Positions 6,171-13,848 of a stretch of DNA of 15,728 bases are shown piece after piece (the stretch's first letter is position 1; every line of letters begins with the position of its first letter). Made by a program: the position numbers and the translations under genes. Source of the DNA: Bacteroidota bacterium (lineage in GTDB: Bacteria > Bacteroidota > Bacteroidia > Bacteroidales > Prolixibacteraceae); NCBI GenBank assembly GCA_030691295.1, contig JAUYEQ010000393.1:1-15728 (forward strand), given 5' to 3'. The notes beneath the pieces are model-generated. The model saw only the letters and a program-made list of their open reading frames with translations, was not told the origin of the DNA and searched no databases.

Positions 6171-7928
6171 TTACAACTTGAAAAATTTTTCACTGATCCC
6201 ATTAGAAAACCTAACAAAGTAGGTTCCCTTAGGCAAGTTTGAAACATCAAATTTCGCCTGAGTGTCGTTTGCTGCTTTTTCGATCAGTTTGACACCAGCG
6301 GCTGAGTAAATTGAAACATTAGAATTAGCCGTTTCAATGTTCCTTACGGTCAATTCTGTCAAACATGGGTTCGGATAAAGCTGAACCCTGTTATTTTTGC
6401 TTGAATCTTTAGCAGACAAAATGGTGACAAGCAATTCAACAGCCCTGTTGCCACTCAGATCAACCGCAGCAATTTCAACTTTATCGTTTGAGTTTAACGA
6501 AATATCATAAGTAAAGGGTTTACTCTTCAAAATTTGAGGCTGGTGCTTAACTTCTCCGACTTTTACACCATTCACCAAAATCTCGTAAGATTTTAATGGA
6601 GAATCTCCGGCAAATGCATTATCCCAATATAATCTATCGCCCTCTTTTCTCAGATTTTGTGGTGGAGTCAATCCTACTTTAGATAATTGGAAATAGTTAG
6701 AGTTTGGTTTAAGCGATTTTGTAAGATCTTCCGTTTTTTTTCGCTCGATCTCACCAATCCCATCCGATTCTATTTGTGCTGCATAAAAATTCTGAATCAA
6801 CTGACATTTCTGAGAATCTTCATCAATATGCCCTATACCAATAATAGCCGTATGTACTCCCGGAGTTGTAAGGCTATACTCAATAAGTGGCCTGCTAGGC
6901 AATTCTTGCGTGCCAACCTGAAGAAAAACATCATCAGAAGAACCTGACCACCTTGGAGCTTTATGATACAAAGCAGCATCAGCAAATATTTTCATAGCGA
7001 TAATGCCCATACCTTTCGCAGAAGCAACGGGTATCACATTATGCTGCATGTTATATTTTGTTTTATCGTTTGAATTAATGGCAACTAAAACCGCTTCAAG
7101 AACTCCATATTCATCTCGCTGAATCATATCAATCATTACAGGAGGACTGGTATGACCAGAAAATCCGATATGCCGAATCAGTTTTTCATTTTTTGGATTC
7201 ATTCCTGTTAGATTTGTTCCATCACGAAAATCGCGCAATGCAACTAATGCTCCAAAATTTTTTGAAGGGTCAAGAGGTGTTTCCAGGCCTTCATATAATA
7301 CATTAACATTTTCAGTATCTTTTACTGAATGAATTAACATCATGTCCAGATACGCTCCTTCCGGATAATTTCCTTTGTTATCTCCAAAGATTTGACTCAA
7401 AGACCTTTTTAAATCATCAATTGCACATTTAACATTAGGTCTCCCATTTGATGTATTTGAAACGACCGGTAATTCAGGATAACCTGAATTACCCCATCGC
7501 ATGTGGGTTTTGCTGGTTATCCAAATAGAATCTCGTAGATTTTCGTCATAGTTTGGTTCTCCTGAAATCAAATTCATCTCAACAAAAGCTTTGTGATAAT
7601 TCAATTGACTGTTTCCATAAAGGTTCGAAGTATCAAAATAATTGATTCCAAGCTTAATAGCCTTAATTATTATTGCAACAGGGTTCGTATCAGAAGGTGG
7701 CCACTGCACACCTCCCTGCCCACCTAAACCCATTGTAGTTACCTCAAAATCAAAACTTCCAAATTTTCGTTTTAAAATTAGAGGAAGCCGCTCAACAGAA
7801 ATTTCCTCTGCTGATATTGAAGCTGGCCTGAGACATGCCAATGGGAATAAAGAAATTGTGGCTGTAGTAGTAACCGAGGTTCTGATAAAATTTCGACGCG
7901 ACAGGGAATATTTCTCGAATGTTTTCAT
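6171..7928 (-). CDS. Aldo/keto reductase with Tat signal and T9SS sorting domain
   Basis: The product is 585 residues, much longer than ordinary aldo/keto reductases (about 300). It starts with a twin-arginine signal, SRRNFIRT at 10-17, followed by a hydrophobic stretch to about 32. The reductase barrel covers about 50-400 with the tetrad Asp99 (YFDTSNLYG), Tyr104, Lys140 (ITSKTHM) and His200 (MLIHSV). Residues 419-503 look like a beta-sandwich spacer of the fibronectin III kind. The last 70 residues form a type A T9SS sorting domain: VQLYPNP at 515-521, then NVSIYSAAGVKL and LPKGTYFVRF, ending KFFKL. Known T9SS cargo reaches the cell surface or medium. FPLAC at 28-32 is a weak lipobox-like site. 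The substrate is unknown. The gene has its own promoter. Confidence 0.9.
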   Translation of the reverse strand: MKTFEKYSLSRRNFIRTSVTTTATISLFPLACLRPASISAEEISVERLPLILKRKFGSFDFEVTTMGLGGQGGVQWPPSDTNPVAIIIKAIKLGINYFDTSNLYGNSQLNYHKAFVEMNLISGEPNYDENLRDSIWITSKTHMRWGNSGYPELPVVSNTSNGRPNVKCAIDDLKRSLSQIFGDNKGNYPEGAYLDMMLIHSVKDTENVNVLYEGLETPLDPSKNFGALVALRDFRDGTNLTGMNPKNEKLIRHIGFSGHTSPPVMIDMIQRDEYGVLEAVLVAINSNDKTKYNMQHNVIPVASAKGMGIIAMKIFADAALYHKAPRWSGSSDDVFLQVGTQELPSRPLIEYSLTTPGVHTAIIGIGHIDEDSQKCQLIQNFYAAQIESDGIGEIERKKTEDLTKSLKPNSNYFQLSKVGLTPPQNLRKEGDRLYWDNAFAGDSPLKSYEILVNGVKVGEVKHQPQILKSKPFTYDISLNSNDKVEIAAVDLSGNRAVELLVTILSAKDSSKNNRVQLYPNPCLTELTVRNIETANSNVSIYSAAGVKLIEKAANDTQAKFDVSNLPKGTYFVRFSNGISEKFFKL

Positions 7929-7950
7929 ATTGACCGTAATTTGAGTTGGT

Positions 7951-7977
7951 TAAATATAATGAATTATAACCAATCAA
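7951..7977 (-). promoter_or_regulatory. Promoter of the T9SS aldo/keto reductase
   Basis: The minus strand has TTG (7975-7977), a 16-bp spacer and TATATTTA (7951-7958), one base from the TAnnTTTG consensus. It lies 22 bp upstream of the ATG at 7928. The TTG-N16 spacing equals that of the promoter at 10875-10901. Confidence 0.45.
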
Positions 7978-8025
7978 TCTTATTAAAAGACAATGTGAAT
8001 ATTAAATGATTGTTGAAATAATAGG

Positions 8026-8922
8026 TTAAAAATGCACCTTCCTGCACTTCACCCAAATTTTCTTTGCATCAAGTCTAATCTGAGCCGGAGTTTGCAATTG
8101 TCCGGGTTCGCCATCGAAATGATAATAAGGTGTATCGGCCAGTTCCAGCTCAATTTGTTTGGCCTTGAAACATTCAACAAACGGGAGTTTGGGCATCAGC
8201 TTGGTAAACAAGGCAACCGCAAAAACCGGCATCCATATTTTTGCAAATTTGTGCACCACCACCACATCAATAAAACCGTCGGTCATGCTGGCTGCAGGTG
8301 CAATAAACGCGTTGTTGCCAAACTGTGATGCGTTGGCAAAAGTGACCAGGAAAACAGGCTTTTCGATCAGAACCCCATCAATTTTCATTCTTACATCAAG
8401 CGGTTTGTAAAAGATACTTTCCTGAACAACCAATTGTACATATTTCAGGAATCCACGTGATGCAGCTTTGCTCATTTTATGGGCAACAAGCGCATCGAAT
8501 CCGAGACCACTTGTACAAAGGAAATGCTGGTTATTAAGTTTGCATACATCCAACTGAATGTTTTTCCCTTCAATCAAAGTACGCGCACTTTTACGCATGT
8601 TCATAGAAATTCCAAGTTCGCGGGCAAGGCCATTTCCAGAGCCCATCGGGATTATTCCCATCAACGTATGTGATCCTATCAATCCTTTTGCAACTTCATT
8701 AACAGTTCCATCACCACCCACTGCAACTACCAAATCAAACCCACTGGCCGAAGCCAGAGATGCAAGTTCTGTGGCATGTCCGGGATGATTTGTAAAGGAA
8801 TATTCAACCGAACAACCATTCATCTTTAAATACGGAACGACGATTTCAAGAGCGCTGGCTCCATTCTGATGCCCTGCATATTTATTGATGATCAGAAATA
8901 TTGCATTTTTTTGTTGTAACAT
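8026..8922 (-). CDS. Diacylglycerol kinase family lipid kinase
   Basis: This 298-residue protein belongs to the DgkB/YegS/BmrU lipid kinase family, which phosphorylates diacylglycerol or related lipids with ATP at the inner face of the membrane. Visible motifs are VVAVGGDGT at about 65-73 (the nucleotide-binding GGDGT), PMGSGNGLARELG at 92-104, GLGFDA at 139-144 and the DGEP near the C-terminus (270-273). The ATG at 8922 is chosen because the conserved N-terminal strand (NAIFLIINKYAG) begins right after it; an in-frame ATG at 8964 adds 14 poorly conserved residues. It follows the LtaS-like gene on the same strand across a 75-bp gap with a palindrome. Recycling of diacylglycerol released by an LtaS-type enzyme would be a sensible joint job (inference). 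Confidence 0.88.
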   Translation of the reverse strand: MLQQKNAIFLIINKYAGHQNGASALEIVVPYLKMNGCSVEYSFTNHPGHATELASLASASGFDLVVAVGGDGTVNEVAKGLIGSHTLMGIIPMGSGNGLARELGISMNMRKSARTLIEGKNIQLDVCKLNNQHFLCTSGLGFDALVAHKMSKAASRGFLKYVQLVVQESIFYKPLDVRMKIDGVLIEKPVFLVTFANASQFGNNAFIAPAASMTDGFIDVVVVHKFAKIWMPVFAVALFTKLMPKLPFVECFKAKQIELELADTPYYHFDGEPGQLQTPAQIRLDAKKIWVKCRKVHF

Positions 8923-8968
8923 TGTTGCTTGTCTATATATTTTTTGAGACGTAATGAGAGACATGATA

Positions 8969-8992
8969 AGAGACGCGATAAATCGCGTCTCT
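8969..8992. repeat. Perfect 11-bp palindrome (GAGACGCGAT type)
   Basis: Arms AGAGACGCGAT (8969-8979) and ATCGCGTCTCT (8982-8992) surround two bases. The palindrome begins 5 bp after the stop of the LtaS-like gene on the minus strand. GAGAC recurs at 8946-8950 and 8958-8962. I recall such GAGACGCGAT palindromes as dispersed repeats in Bacteroidota and cyanobacterial genomes. There is no T run beyond it, so it is not a standard terminator, though the hairpin could stabilise the 3' end of the transcript. Confidence 0.6.
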
Positions 8993-8997
8993 ACGGG

Positions 8998-10833
8998 TTA
9001 TCGGTTAATAAAATCATCGTGTAAAACCTGCATGTATGCTTTTGGAAATGTTAAATCCACCGATTTACCTACTGGGTTCGAAACAAAATCATTCCTACTC
9101 TGATCGAAATAAAAACTTCCTTCAGGAACAACATATCCCCAACCGGAATCGAGCATATAAAAGGCATGGGGACGTGAGCTAAAAAAGTCTTTCGCGAATG
9201 GAGCCGCGTCAGTTTCCCAACCCAGTTGATGAATAAGGGAAGTTCCAAAATCGACTTGTTGCGTAATGGTTTCAATTCGCTGCAACGAGTCAACAACCCC
9301 ACCAGACCATATCAACGGAATCCGATAGGATGCCGGATCGGTAATGTCTGTAGGTCCCGGCGGCAAAGTTCCATGATCGGATGTCACTATTAATAAAGTG
9401 TTCTCCCAAAGCGGCGATTTGCGAAACGAATCGATAAATGCGCCCAGACAACTGTCGGTATATGCCACCGAATTCAGGTATTTTTCTTCGTTTGAACTTC
9501 CGGGGAACTTCGAAAACGGCACATCATAAGGCGGATGACTGCTAATGGTATAAATGGTTTTCATGAAAGGCTCCTTTTCAGTTTTCAAATCTTCGGTGGC
9601 CCGTTCAAAAACATATCCATCGGGAACTCCCCATTTTGTCATTCTGCCCAATTCCGATGGAAAATCAGCTTTGGTGACCAACTTCCCAAAATTGCCCTTC
9701 AGCACAAATGTTTTCAGGTTATAAAAATTTATGTCGCCCCCGTAATAAAAGGAGGTATTGTAGTTTTTCCGGTTAAAATACTCCGGAAGCAGCGTCAAAC
9801 CATTTGATTTTTCAGGATAAACCATGATGGAAGTACTCAACAACGAAGGATATCCGCCAAGCAATGCAGAAATACCTCGATCGGAACGGTTTCCGGTTGA
9901 ATAAAAGGAAGTAAAAACCGTACTTCGGATGCAAAGCGAATCCAGATTTGGCGAAATTCCATGCAGTCCGCCCAAAGGAGCAATTACCTTATTGGTGAAA
10001 CTCTCTAAAATAATGAGGATTACATTGGGTTGTTTCTCCGGATTCAACTTCAGGAGTTGCGGCCCGGAAATAAGTGTATCGTTTTTTTGATATTCATTAA
10101 AAATCCGCAGGCTTTCGCCCTTTTCCATGTATGTGCAGGGATTCGAAAGTCTTTTGCGTTTTTCAACCGATTTTGCAAAATTCCACAAATAATTGGTTGC
10201 CGCCTGATTGACATACAACTTTGAACTAAAGGCTACCGAACTAAGATTCAGTGGCGAAGTATCCAACCCGCCTCGAATTGGGAGGATCAAGCTTGCTACT
10301 ATAAATAACTGAATCAACGGGAAATACCATTTAACTGCACCTTCAGGAGAAACACCTTCAGGAAATATTATTTTATAAATAAAAAGAAAACCAAAGATCT
10401 GACTTCCTGAAATAATCAAACCCAGTAACACATCGATAACTGAAACCGAAGCAGCTATGGCCACCGGATCGCCGAGATAATTGAATACAGTGACATTCAC
10501 ACGGGTTCCCCAATGCGGGTACAAACCCAAATCAAGCACGATTAAGGCGGATGCAACAATCAAAAAAAGCAGTGTATATATATGTATGAAACGATTAATA
10601 AACTTCGATGGCAAAACAATACCGAAGCACAAAAGTAATCCAGGCAGTAAAAGCAGATAACATGCGGTTGACACATCCATTATCAAACCATGCCAAAATA
10701 TTCCTAAAATTTCGCCTGACGACAATTGTCCGGTTATATTAAAATTCCATATCAGGAATAAAACCTTGGCAAACCAAAAGAAAGTCATCCAGAATAGAAA
10801 ATACTTCAAAAGCCGTAACAATTGTTGCCTCAT
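8998..10833 (-). CDS. LtaS-like membrane phosphotransferase (sulfatase superfamily)
   Basis: The 611-residue product has an N-terminal membrane part with about five helices (between 8 and 190) and a large extracytoplasmic sulfatase/alkaline-phosphatase-fold domain (about 265-550). This is the layout of lipoteichoic acid synthase and related phosphoglycerol or phosphoethanolamine transferases. Metal-site residues are seen at Glu277 (ILIILESF), Asp486-His487 (VTSDHG) and His433 (SSHPPYD). The nucleophile position, Thr in LtaS, lies in TGNRSDRG at 313-320 and is Ser317 here. The start at 10833 is chosen over an in-frame ATG at 11085: the extra 84 residues are low-complexity, and a promoter lies at 10875-10901, inside that extension. 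The acceptor in a Gram-negative envelope is unknown; the lipid kinase downstream fits diacylglycerol turnover. Confidence 0.87.
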   Translation of the reverse strand: MRQQLLRLLKYFLFWMTFFWFAKVLFLIWNFNITGQLSSGEILGIFWHGLIMDVSTACYLLLLPGLLLCFGIVLPSKFINRFIHIYTLLFLIVASALIVLDLGLYPHWGTRVNVTVFNYLGDPVAIAASVSVIDVLLGLIISGSQIFGFLFIYKIIFPEGVSPEGAVKWYFPLIQLFIVASLILPIRGGLDTSPLNLSSVAFSSKLYVNQAATNYLWNFAKSVEKRKRLSNPCTYMEKGESLRIFNEYQKNDTLISGPQLLKLNPEKQPNVILIILESFTNKVIAPLGGLHGISPNLDSLCIRSTVFTSFYSTGNRSDRGISALLGGYPSLLSTSIMVYPEKSNGLTLLPEYFNRKNYNTSFYYGGDINFYNLKTFVLKGNFGKLVTKADFPSELGRMTKWGVPDGYVFERATEDLKTEKEPFMKTIYTISSHPPYDVPFSKFPGSSNEEKYLNSVAYTDSCLGAFIDSFRKSPLWENTLLIVTSDHGTLPPGPTDITDPASYRIPLIWSGGVVDSLQRIETITQQVDFGTSLIHQLGWETDAAPFAKDFFSSRPHAFYMLDSGWGYVVPEGSFYFDQSRNDFVSNPVGKSVDLTFPKAYMQVLHDDFINR

Positions 10834-10874
10834 GAAATTCAGGTTTGCATTATGATTTAATTGAAAATGGAATG

Positions 10875-10901
10875 CAAATATAACAAAACTGAACTTCGCA
10901 A
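10875..10901 (-). promoter_or_regulatory. Promoter of the LtaS-like gene
   Basis: The minus strand carries TTG (10899-10901), 16 bp, and TATATTTG (10875-10882), an exact TAnnTTTG -7 box. The transcript would begin near 10868, about 35 nt before the ATG at 10833. This supports that start and makes the longer reading frame up to 11085 unlikely to be translated. Confidence 0.6.
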
Positions 10902-11156
10902 TTTTATAGCGCTGAAAATCCTGACGAATTAATATAAAACAAATAAGAAGGTTATTTTTTTTGATTTCATGTGAAAAACAGAAATAAAAAGACAAAATAA
11001 AAATCAATTCAATAAATTTACTTTTTATTCCAACTACAAGACTTATTATATCTTTTTGATATTTTTTAAATATCATTAAATACATTTTAATATATATACA
11101 TCACATTTCGCGACTATTTGATTTGCAAACGTTTAGAAACACATATCAAAACATCA

Positions 11157-11243
11157 TTTTTAGCATTTTTTGCAATACACCCTAATTTTTCATACTCACA
11201 CCTCATTTTTTACATGTTTTTTCAGAATACAACCCAATTTTTT
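11157..11243. promoter_or_regulatory. Helically phased T-tracts, predicted bent DNA
   Basis: Six runs of 5-6 T begin at 11157, 11166, 11186, 11206, 11217 and 11238. Their centres are spaced about 9.5, 19.5, 20.5, 11 and 21 bp, all close to whole numbers of helical turns. Three carry a similar prefix: ACACCCTAATTTTT (11177), ACACCTCATTTTTT (11198) and ACAACCCAATTTTTT (11229). This is the pattern of intrinsically curved DNA. It sits 80-165 bp upstream of the -7 box of the TorF-glnK1-amt1 unit. It is the main structure in the 623-bp gene-free stretch 10834-11456. Confidence 0.5.
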
Positions 11244-11253
11244 AAGCATTTCG

Positions 11254-11267
11254 TTTGTTAATTTATC
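11254..11267 (+). promoter_or_regulatory. Candidate upstream site of the TorF-glnK1-amt1 unit
   Basis: TTTGTTAATTTATC here matches the minus strand of 532-545 exactly. Its GTTAATTT core (11257-11264) starts 64 bp before the -7 box, and the same core lies 66 bp before the -7 box of the glnK2 unit. ACCCC follows at 11283-11287 here and at 14014-14018 there. The location near -70 would suit an activator. Confidence 0.3.
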
Positions 11268-11320
11268 TTTAATTCACACATACCCCCTATTTTAAAATAA
11301 GAAACAATGGAAAATATACA

Positions 11321-11328
11321 TACTTTTG
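11321..11328 (+). promoter_or_regulatory. Promoter -7 box of the TorF-glnK1-amt1 unit
   Basis: TACTTTTG matches TAnnTTTG exactly. The transcript would begin near 11335 and leave a leader of about 120 nt. There is no TTG at the -33 spacing, which would fit a promoter that needs an activator. No sigma-54 -24/-12 pair was seen. Confidence 0.5.
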
Positions 11329-11348
11329 GCCAAGCATATCAAACGAAA

Positions 11349-11391
11349 GGGGTGCTTCTGAAAAAAAGTTATTTTTTATTGAAATGACCCC
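11349..11391 (+). other. Possible leader hairpin of the TorF-glnK1-amt1 unit
   Basis: GGGGT (11349-11353) can pair with ACCCC (11387-11391). Inside, TTC pairs with GAA and a run of A (11361-11366) pairs with a run of T (11372-11377), giving an interrupted stem. No T run follows, so it is not a terminator; it could affect mRNA stability or translation. Confidence 0.3.
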
Positions 11392-11456
11392 AAAAAAATT
11401 AGATGCAGATAGATTTTAAACAAATAAAATTTTTTTAACACTTAAAATTAAGTATC

Positions 11457-12131
11457 ATGAAAAAGAAAATTACCCTCATTGTTTTTGCAATTCTTGCCAT
11501 TTGTACTTTGAATGTTAAAGCGCAAGAAGAAGTAGTAGAAGAAAAAGCATCACCCTTCACAGCAGGAGCTGATTTTTACAGCAACTATGTATGGAGAGGA
11601 TCTGTATTAGGCACAGGACCCGCCTTTCAACCCTCAGTAAAATTTAGCACTGGCGGTCTAACCATTGGAGTATGGGGATCATTCGACGCGGCTGGCTATG
11701 CCGAAGCAGATCCATATATTTCTTATGCATTCTCAAATGGTCTTAGCATTGGCGTAACAGACTATTATTATCCAAGAGCTGGTGGTTCATTCATGTCAGA
11801 TTCAACAAATGCTGTAGAAATCAACCTTGGTTATGCAATTGGAGGTTTAAGCTTAAGTGCAAACTACATTGTAAACGAAGCCTCTGTAGCCGCATCGGCA
11901 GGCAAAGACAAATACTTTCAGGCCGCCTATGCCTTTAAAAATTTCAGCTTAACTGTTGGCGCAGGTGACGGTTGGCACACTTCTGATGGAAAATTCAATG
12001 TATGTAACATCGCACTTGGCACTGGTAAAGTTATTAAAATCACCGATAGCTTTTCCGTTCCGGTATCAGGCCAGGTTGTTTTCAATCCCGAAAAGAATCA
12101 GATGTTTATGGTTGTAGGTTTCTCCTTATAA
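11457..12131 (+). CDS. TorF-family putative outer-membrane porin
   Basis: The product is 224 residues with a Sec signal peptide, MKKKITLIVFAILAICTLNVKA, with cleavage likely after Ala22 before QEE. The mature protein opens with SPFTAGADFYSNYVWRGSVLG; the SNYVWRG motif is typical of the TorF/Gcw_chp family of small barrels. The rest alternates hydrophobic and polar residues with many Gly, Tyr and Phe, as expected of outer-membrane strands, and ends in Phe-Ser-Leu. It heads a likely operon with glnK1 (44-bp gap) and amt1. A pore that helps ammonium or other small nitrogen compounds across the outer membrane is an inference from its position. The ATG at 11457 lies directly before the signal peptide. 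Confidence 0.82.
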   Translation: MKKKITLIVFAILAICTLNVKAQEEVVEEKASPFTAGADFYSNYVWRGSVLGTGPAFQPSVKFSTGGLTIGVWGSFDAAGYAEADPYISYAFSNGLSIGVTDYYYPRAGGSFMSDSTNAVEINLGYAIGGLSLSANYIVNEASVAASAGKDKYFQAAYAFKNFSLTVGAGDGWHTSDGKFNVCNIALGTGKVIKITDSFSVPVSGQVVFNPEKNQMFMVVGFSL

Positions 12132-12175
12132 CAATACTGTTTCAATAAAAATTAACACGAAATAATATACTCAAA

Positions 12176-12532
12176 ATGAAAAAGATTGAAGCAATTATAC
12201 GCAAAATAAAATTCGATGATGTTAAAATAGCACTCAACGAAGCAGGAATTGAATTCTTCTCTTTTTGGGATGTTCGCGGCGTTGGCCAGACCAGGGAAGA
12301 ACGGATGTACCGCGGTGTGGTTTACGACACAAGCACCATCGAACGCACTATTCTCTCCATTATTGTACGGAATAAAAACGTAGAGAAAACAGTACTGGCG
12401 ATCATGACAGCCGCCAGAACTGGTGAAATCGGCGATGGAAAAATATTCGTTTCCGCCATTGAAGAATCTTACCGCATCAGGACCGGTGAATTTGGAGATG
12501 AGTCATTATTCATCAAAGGGAAAGAAATTTAA
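12176..12532 (+). CDS. glnK: P-II nitrogen regulatory protein (first copy)
   Basis: This 118-residue trimeric signal protein senses 2-oxoglutarate and ATP/ADP and, when linked to amt genes, blocks the transporter by inserting its T-loop in the pore. The T-loop region is VRGVGQTREERMYRGVVY (33-50). Tyr50 matches the modifiable Tyr51 of E. coli GlnB and Tyr45 matches Tyr46; the loop is one residue shorter than in E. coli. A Gln (38) is present near the Mg/2-oxoglutarate site. The B-loop TGEIGDGKIF is at 82-91 and the C-loop RIRTGE at 100-105. It lies 22 bp before amt1, its likely partner. By hand count it shares about 54% identity with the second copy. Confidence 0.93.
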   Translation: MKKIEAIIRKIKFDDVKIALNEAGIEFFSFWDVRGVGQTREERMYRGVVYDTSTIERTILSIIVRNKNVEKTVLAIMTAARTGEIGDGKIFVSAIEESYRIRTGEFGDESLFIKGKEI

Positions 12533-12554
12533 AAACAACTGAAAATTATCAATC

Positions 12555-13811
12555 ATGGACGAAGTAACACTCACATCTTTGGCCGCATCCGCAGCGGATC
12601 TGGCCAGGTCAATAGATACCATCTGGGTCTTAATAACAGCTGCCCTGGTATTCTTCATGCAAGCAGGTTTTGCCCTGGTAGAAGCGGGATTCACCCGTTC
12701 GAAAAATACTGTAAACATCCTATATAAAAACCTGATGGACTTCTCTGTAGGCTCAATTGTATTCTGGGTATTGGGTTTCGGTCTGATGTTCGGAACAGAT
12801 ATCGCCGGTTTCATCGGAACTCCCGATTTATTTTTCAAGAATGGATGGACTGGCGGAATTCCCGCAGAAGCGTTTCTGATTTTCCAAACAGTGTTTGCTG
12901 CAACAGCCGCGACCATTGTATCGGGAGCGATGGCCGAACGTACCGAATTCAAATCATACCTGATCTTTTCACTTGTAGTTTCTGCGGTCATTTATCCTGT
13001 TTCCGGCCACTGGATCTGGGGTGGAGGTTGGTTATCGCAACTGGCAACACCTTTCCACGATTTTGCCGGATCAACAGTAGTACACATGGTTGGTGGAGTG
13101 GTTGCATTAACCGGAGCAATGGCACTTGGGCCACGTCTTGGAAAATACAACGGAAAGAAAGTAAATGCAATTCCAGGTCACAGCATGACCCTCGGAGCTT
13201 TGGGTGTATTTATCCTGTGGCTTGGTTGGTTCGGATTCAATCCCGGATCACAGCTGGCTGCTTCAGGATCTGCAAATGCAACAGCAATCTCCCATATTTT
13301 TGTTACCACCAACCTTTCAGCCGTTGCCGGAGCATTGGCAGCATTAGTGATTAGTTGGCTTAAATGGGGAAAACCAAGTTTGAGTTTTGCATTAAACGGC
13401 GCTTTGGCCGGTTTGGTCGGGGTAACTGCCGGTTGCGCTGTAGTAACAGCTTCAGGAGCATTACTGATTGGTCTTATTTCAGGAGCTGTACTAGTATTCG
13501 CCGTTACATTTATCGACAATGTACTTCATATTGACGATCCGGTTGGTGCAATATCTGTTCATGGAGTTTGTGGTGCCTTGGGAACCATCATGGTTGGTTT
13601 ATTTTCGGAATCAACTGGCCTGTTTTACGGACATGGAGCAGCTCAACTCGTTACTCAGCTAATTGGAGTCGCTGCAGTTGCAGCGTGGGCTGGGGTTACC
13701 GGATTTATACTTTTCAGAATATTGAAAGCAACCGTTGGTTTAAGAGTTCCAAAACGTATCGAGGAAGAAGGTTTGGACATTTACGAACATGGCGAAAGCG
13801 CTTACAACTAA
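12555..13811 (+). CDS. amt: Ammonium transporter (first copy)
   Basis: The 418-residue product is an Amt/Rh-family channel that takes up ammonium at the inner membrane. It starts directly before the first helix with no cleaved signal, unlike the second copy. Key residues are visible: Asp169 in HDFAGSTVVH, the twin pore histidines His177 and His336 (AISVHGVCG), GAMAER at 124-129 and WFGFNPGS at 225-232. The C-terminal tail ends EGLDIYEHGESAYN, the conserved cytosolic segment that takes part in P-II control. It is paired with glnK1 and closed by a terminator. The Pro after WFGFN (Asn-Pro-Gly) differs from the Asn-Ala-Gly of the second copy. Confidence 0.95.
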   Translation: MDEVTLTSLAASAADLARSIDTIWVLITAALVFFMQAGFALVEAGFTRSKNTVNILYKNLMDFSVGSIVFWVLGFGLMFGTDIAGFIGTPDLFFKNGWTGGIPAEAFLIFQTVFAATAATIVSGAMAERTEFKSYLIFSLVVSAVIYPVSGHWIWGGGWLSQLATPFHDFAGSTVVHMVGGVVALTGAMALGPRLGKYNGKKVNAIPGHSMTLGALGVFILWLGWFGFNPGSQLAASGSANATAISHIFVTTNLSAVAGALAALVISWLKWGKPSLSFALNGALAGLVGVTAGCAVVTASGALLIGLISGAVLVFAVTFIDNVLHIDDPVGAISVHGVCGALGTIMVGLFSESTGLFYGHGAAQLVTQLIGVAAVAAWAGVTGFILFRILKATVGLRVPKRIEEEGLDIYEHGESAYN

Positions 13812-13820
13812 TTTTTTCTT

Positions 13821-13843
13821 CAACAATTAGATTTGTTGTTTTT
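13821..13843 (+). terminator. Weak terminator hairpin after amt1
   Basis: CAACAA (13821-13826) pairs with TTGTTG (13833-13838) around a 6-nt loop and is followed by five T. The stem is AT-rich and only 6 bp, so it would act at most as a helper to the stronger hairpin just downstream. Confidence 0.4.
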
Positions 13844-13848
13844 CAAGA

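Noticed and set aside
8046..8410. Plus-strand open frames inside the lipid kinase gene
   Set aside because: They are shadows of the lipid kinase, whose GGDGT and GSGNG motifs are clear on the minus strand.
10834..11085. N-terminal extension of the LtaS-like frame up to the ATG at 11085
   Set aside because: The 84 extra residues are low-complexity, AT-driven sequence, and a good promoter (10875-10901, minus strand) lies inside the extension.
11326..11345. Possible sigma-54 promoter at the GG near 11328
   Set aside because: The GC expected 10 bp after GG is absent, while a TAnnTTTG box overlaps the site.
12506..12991. Minus-strand open frame of 161 codons across glnK1 and amt1
   Set aside because: It is antisense to two firmly identified genes and has no recognisable domain.
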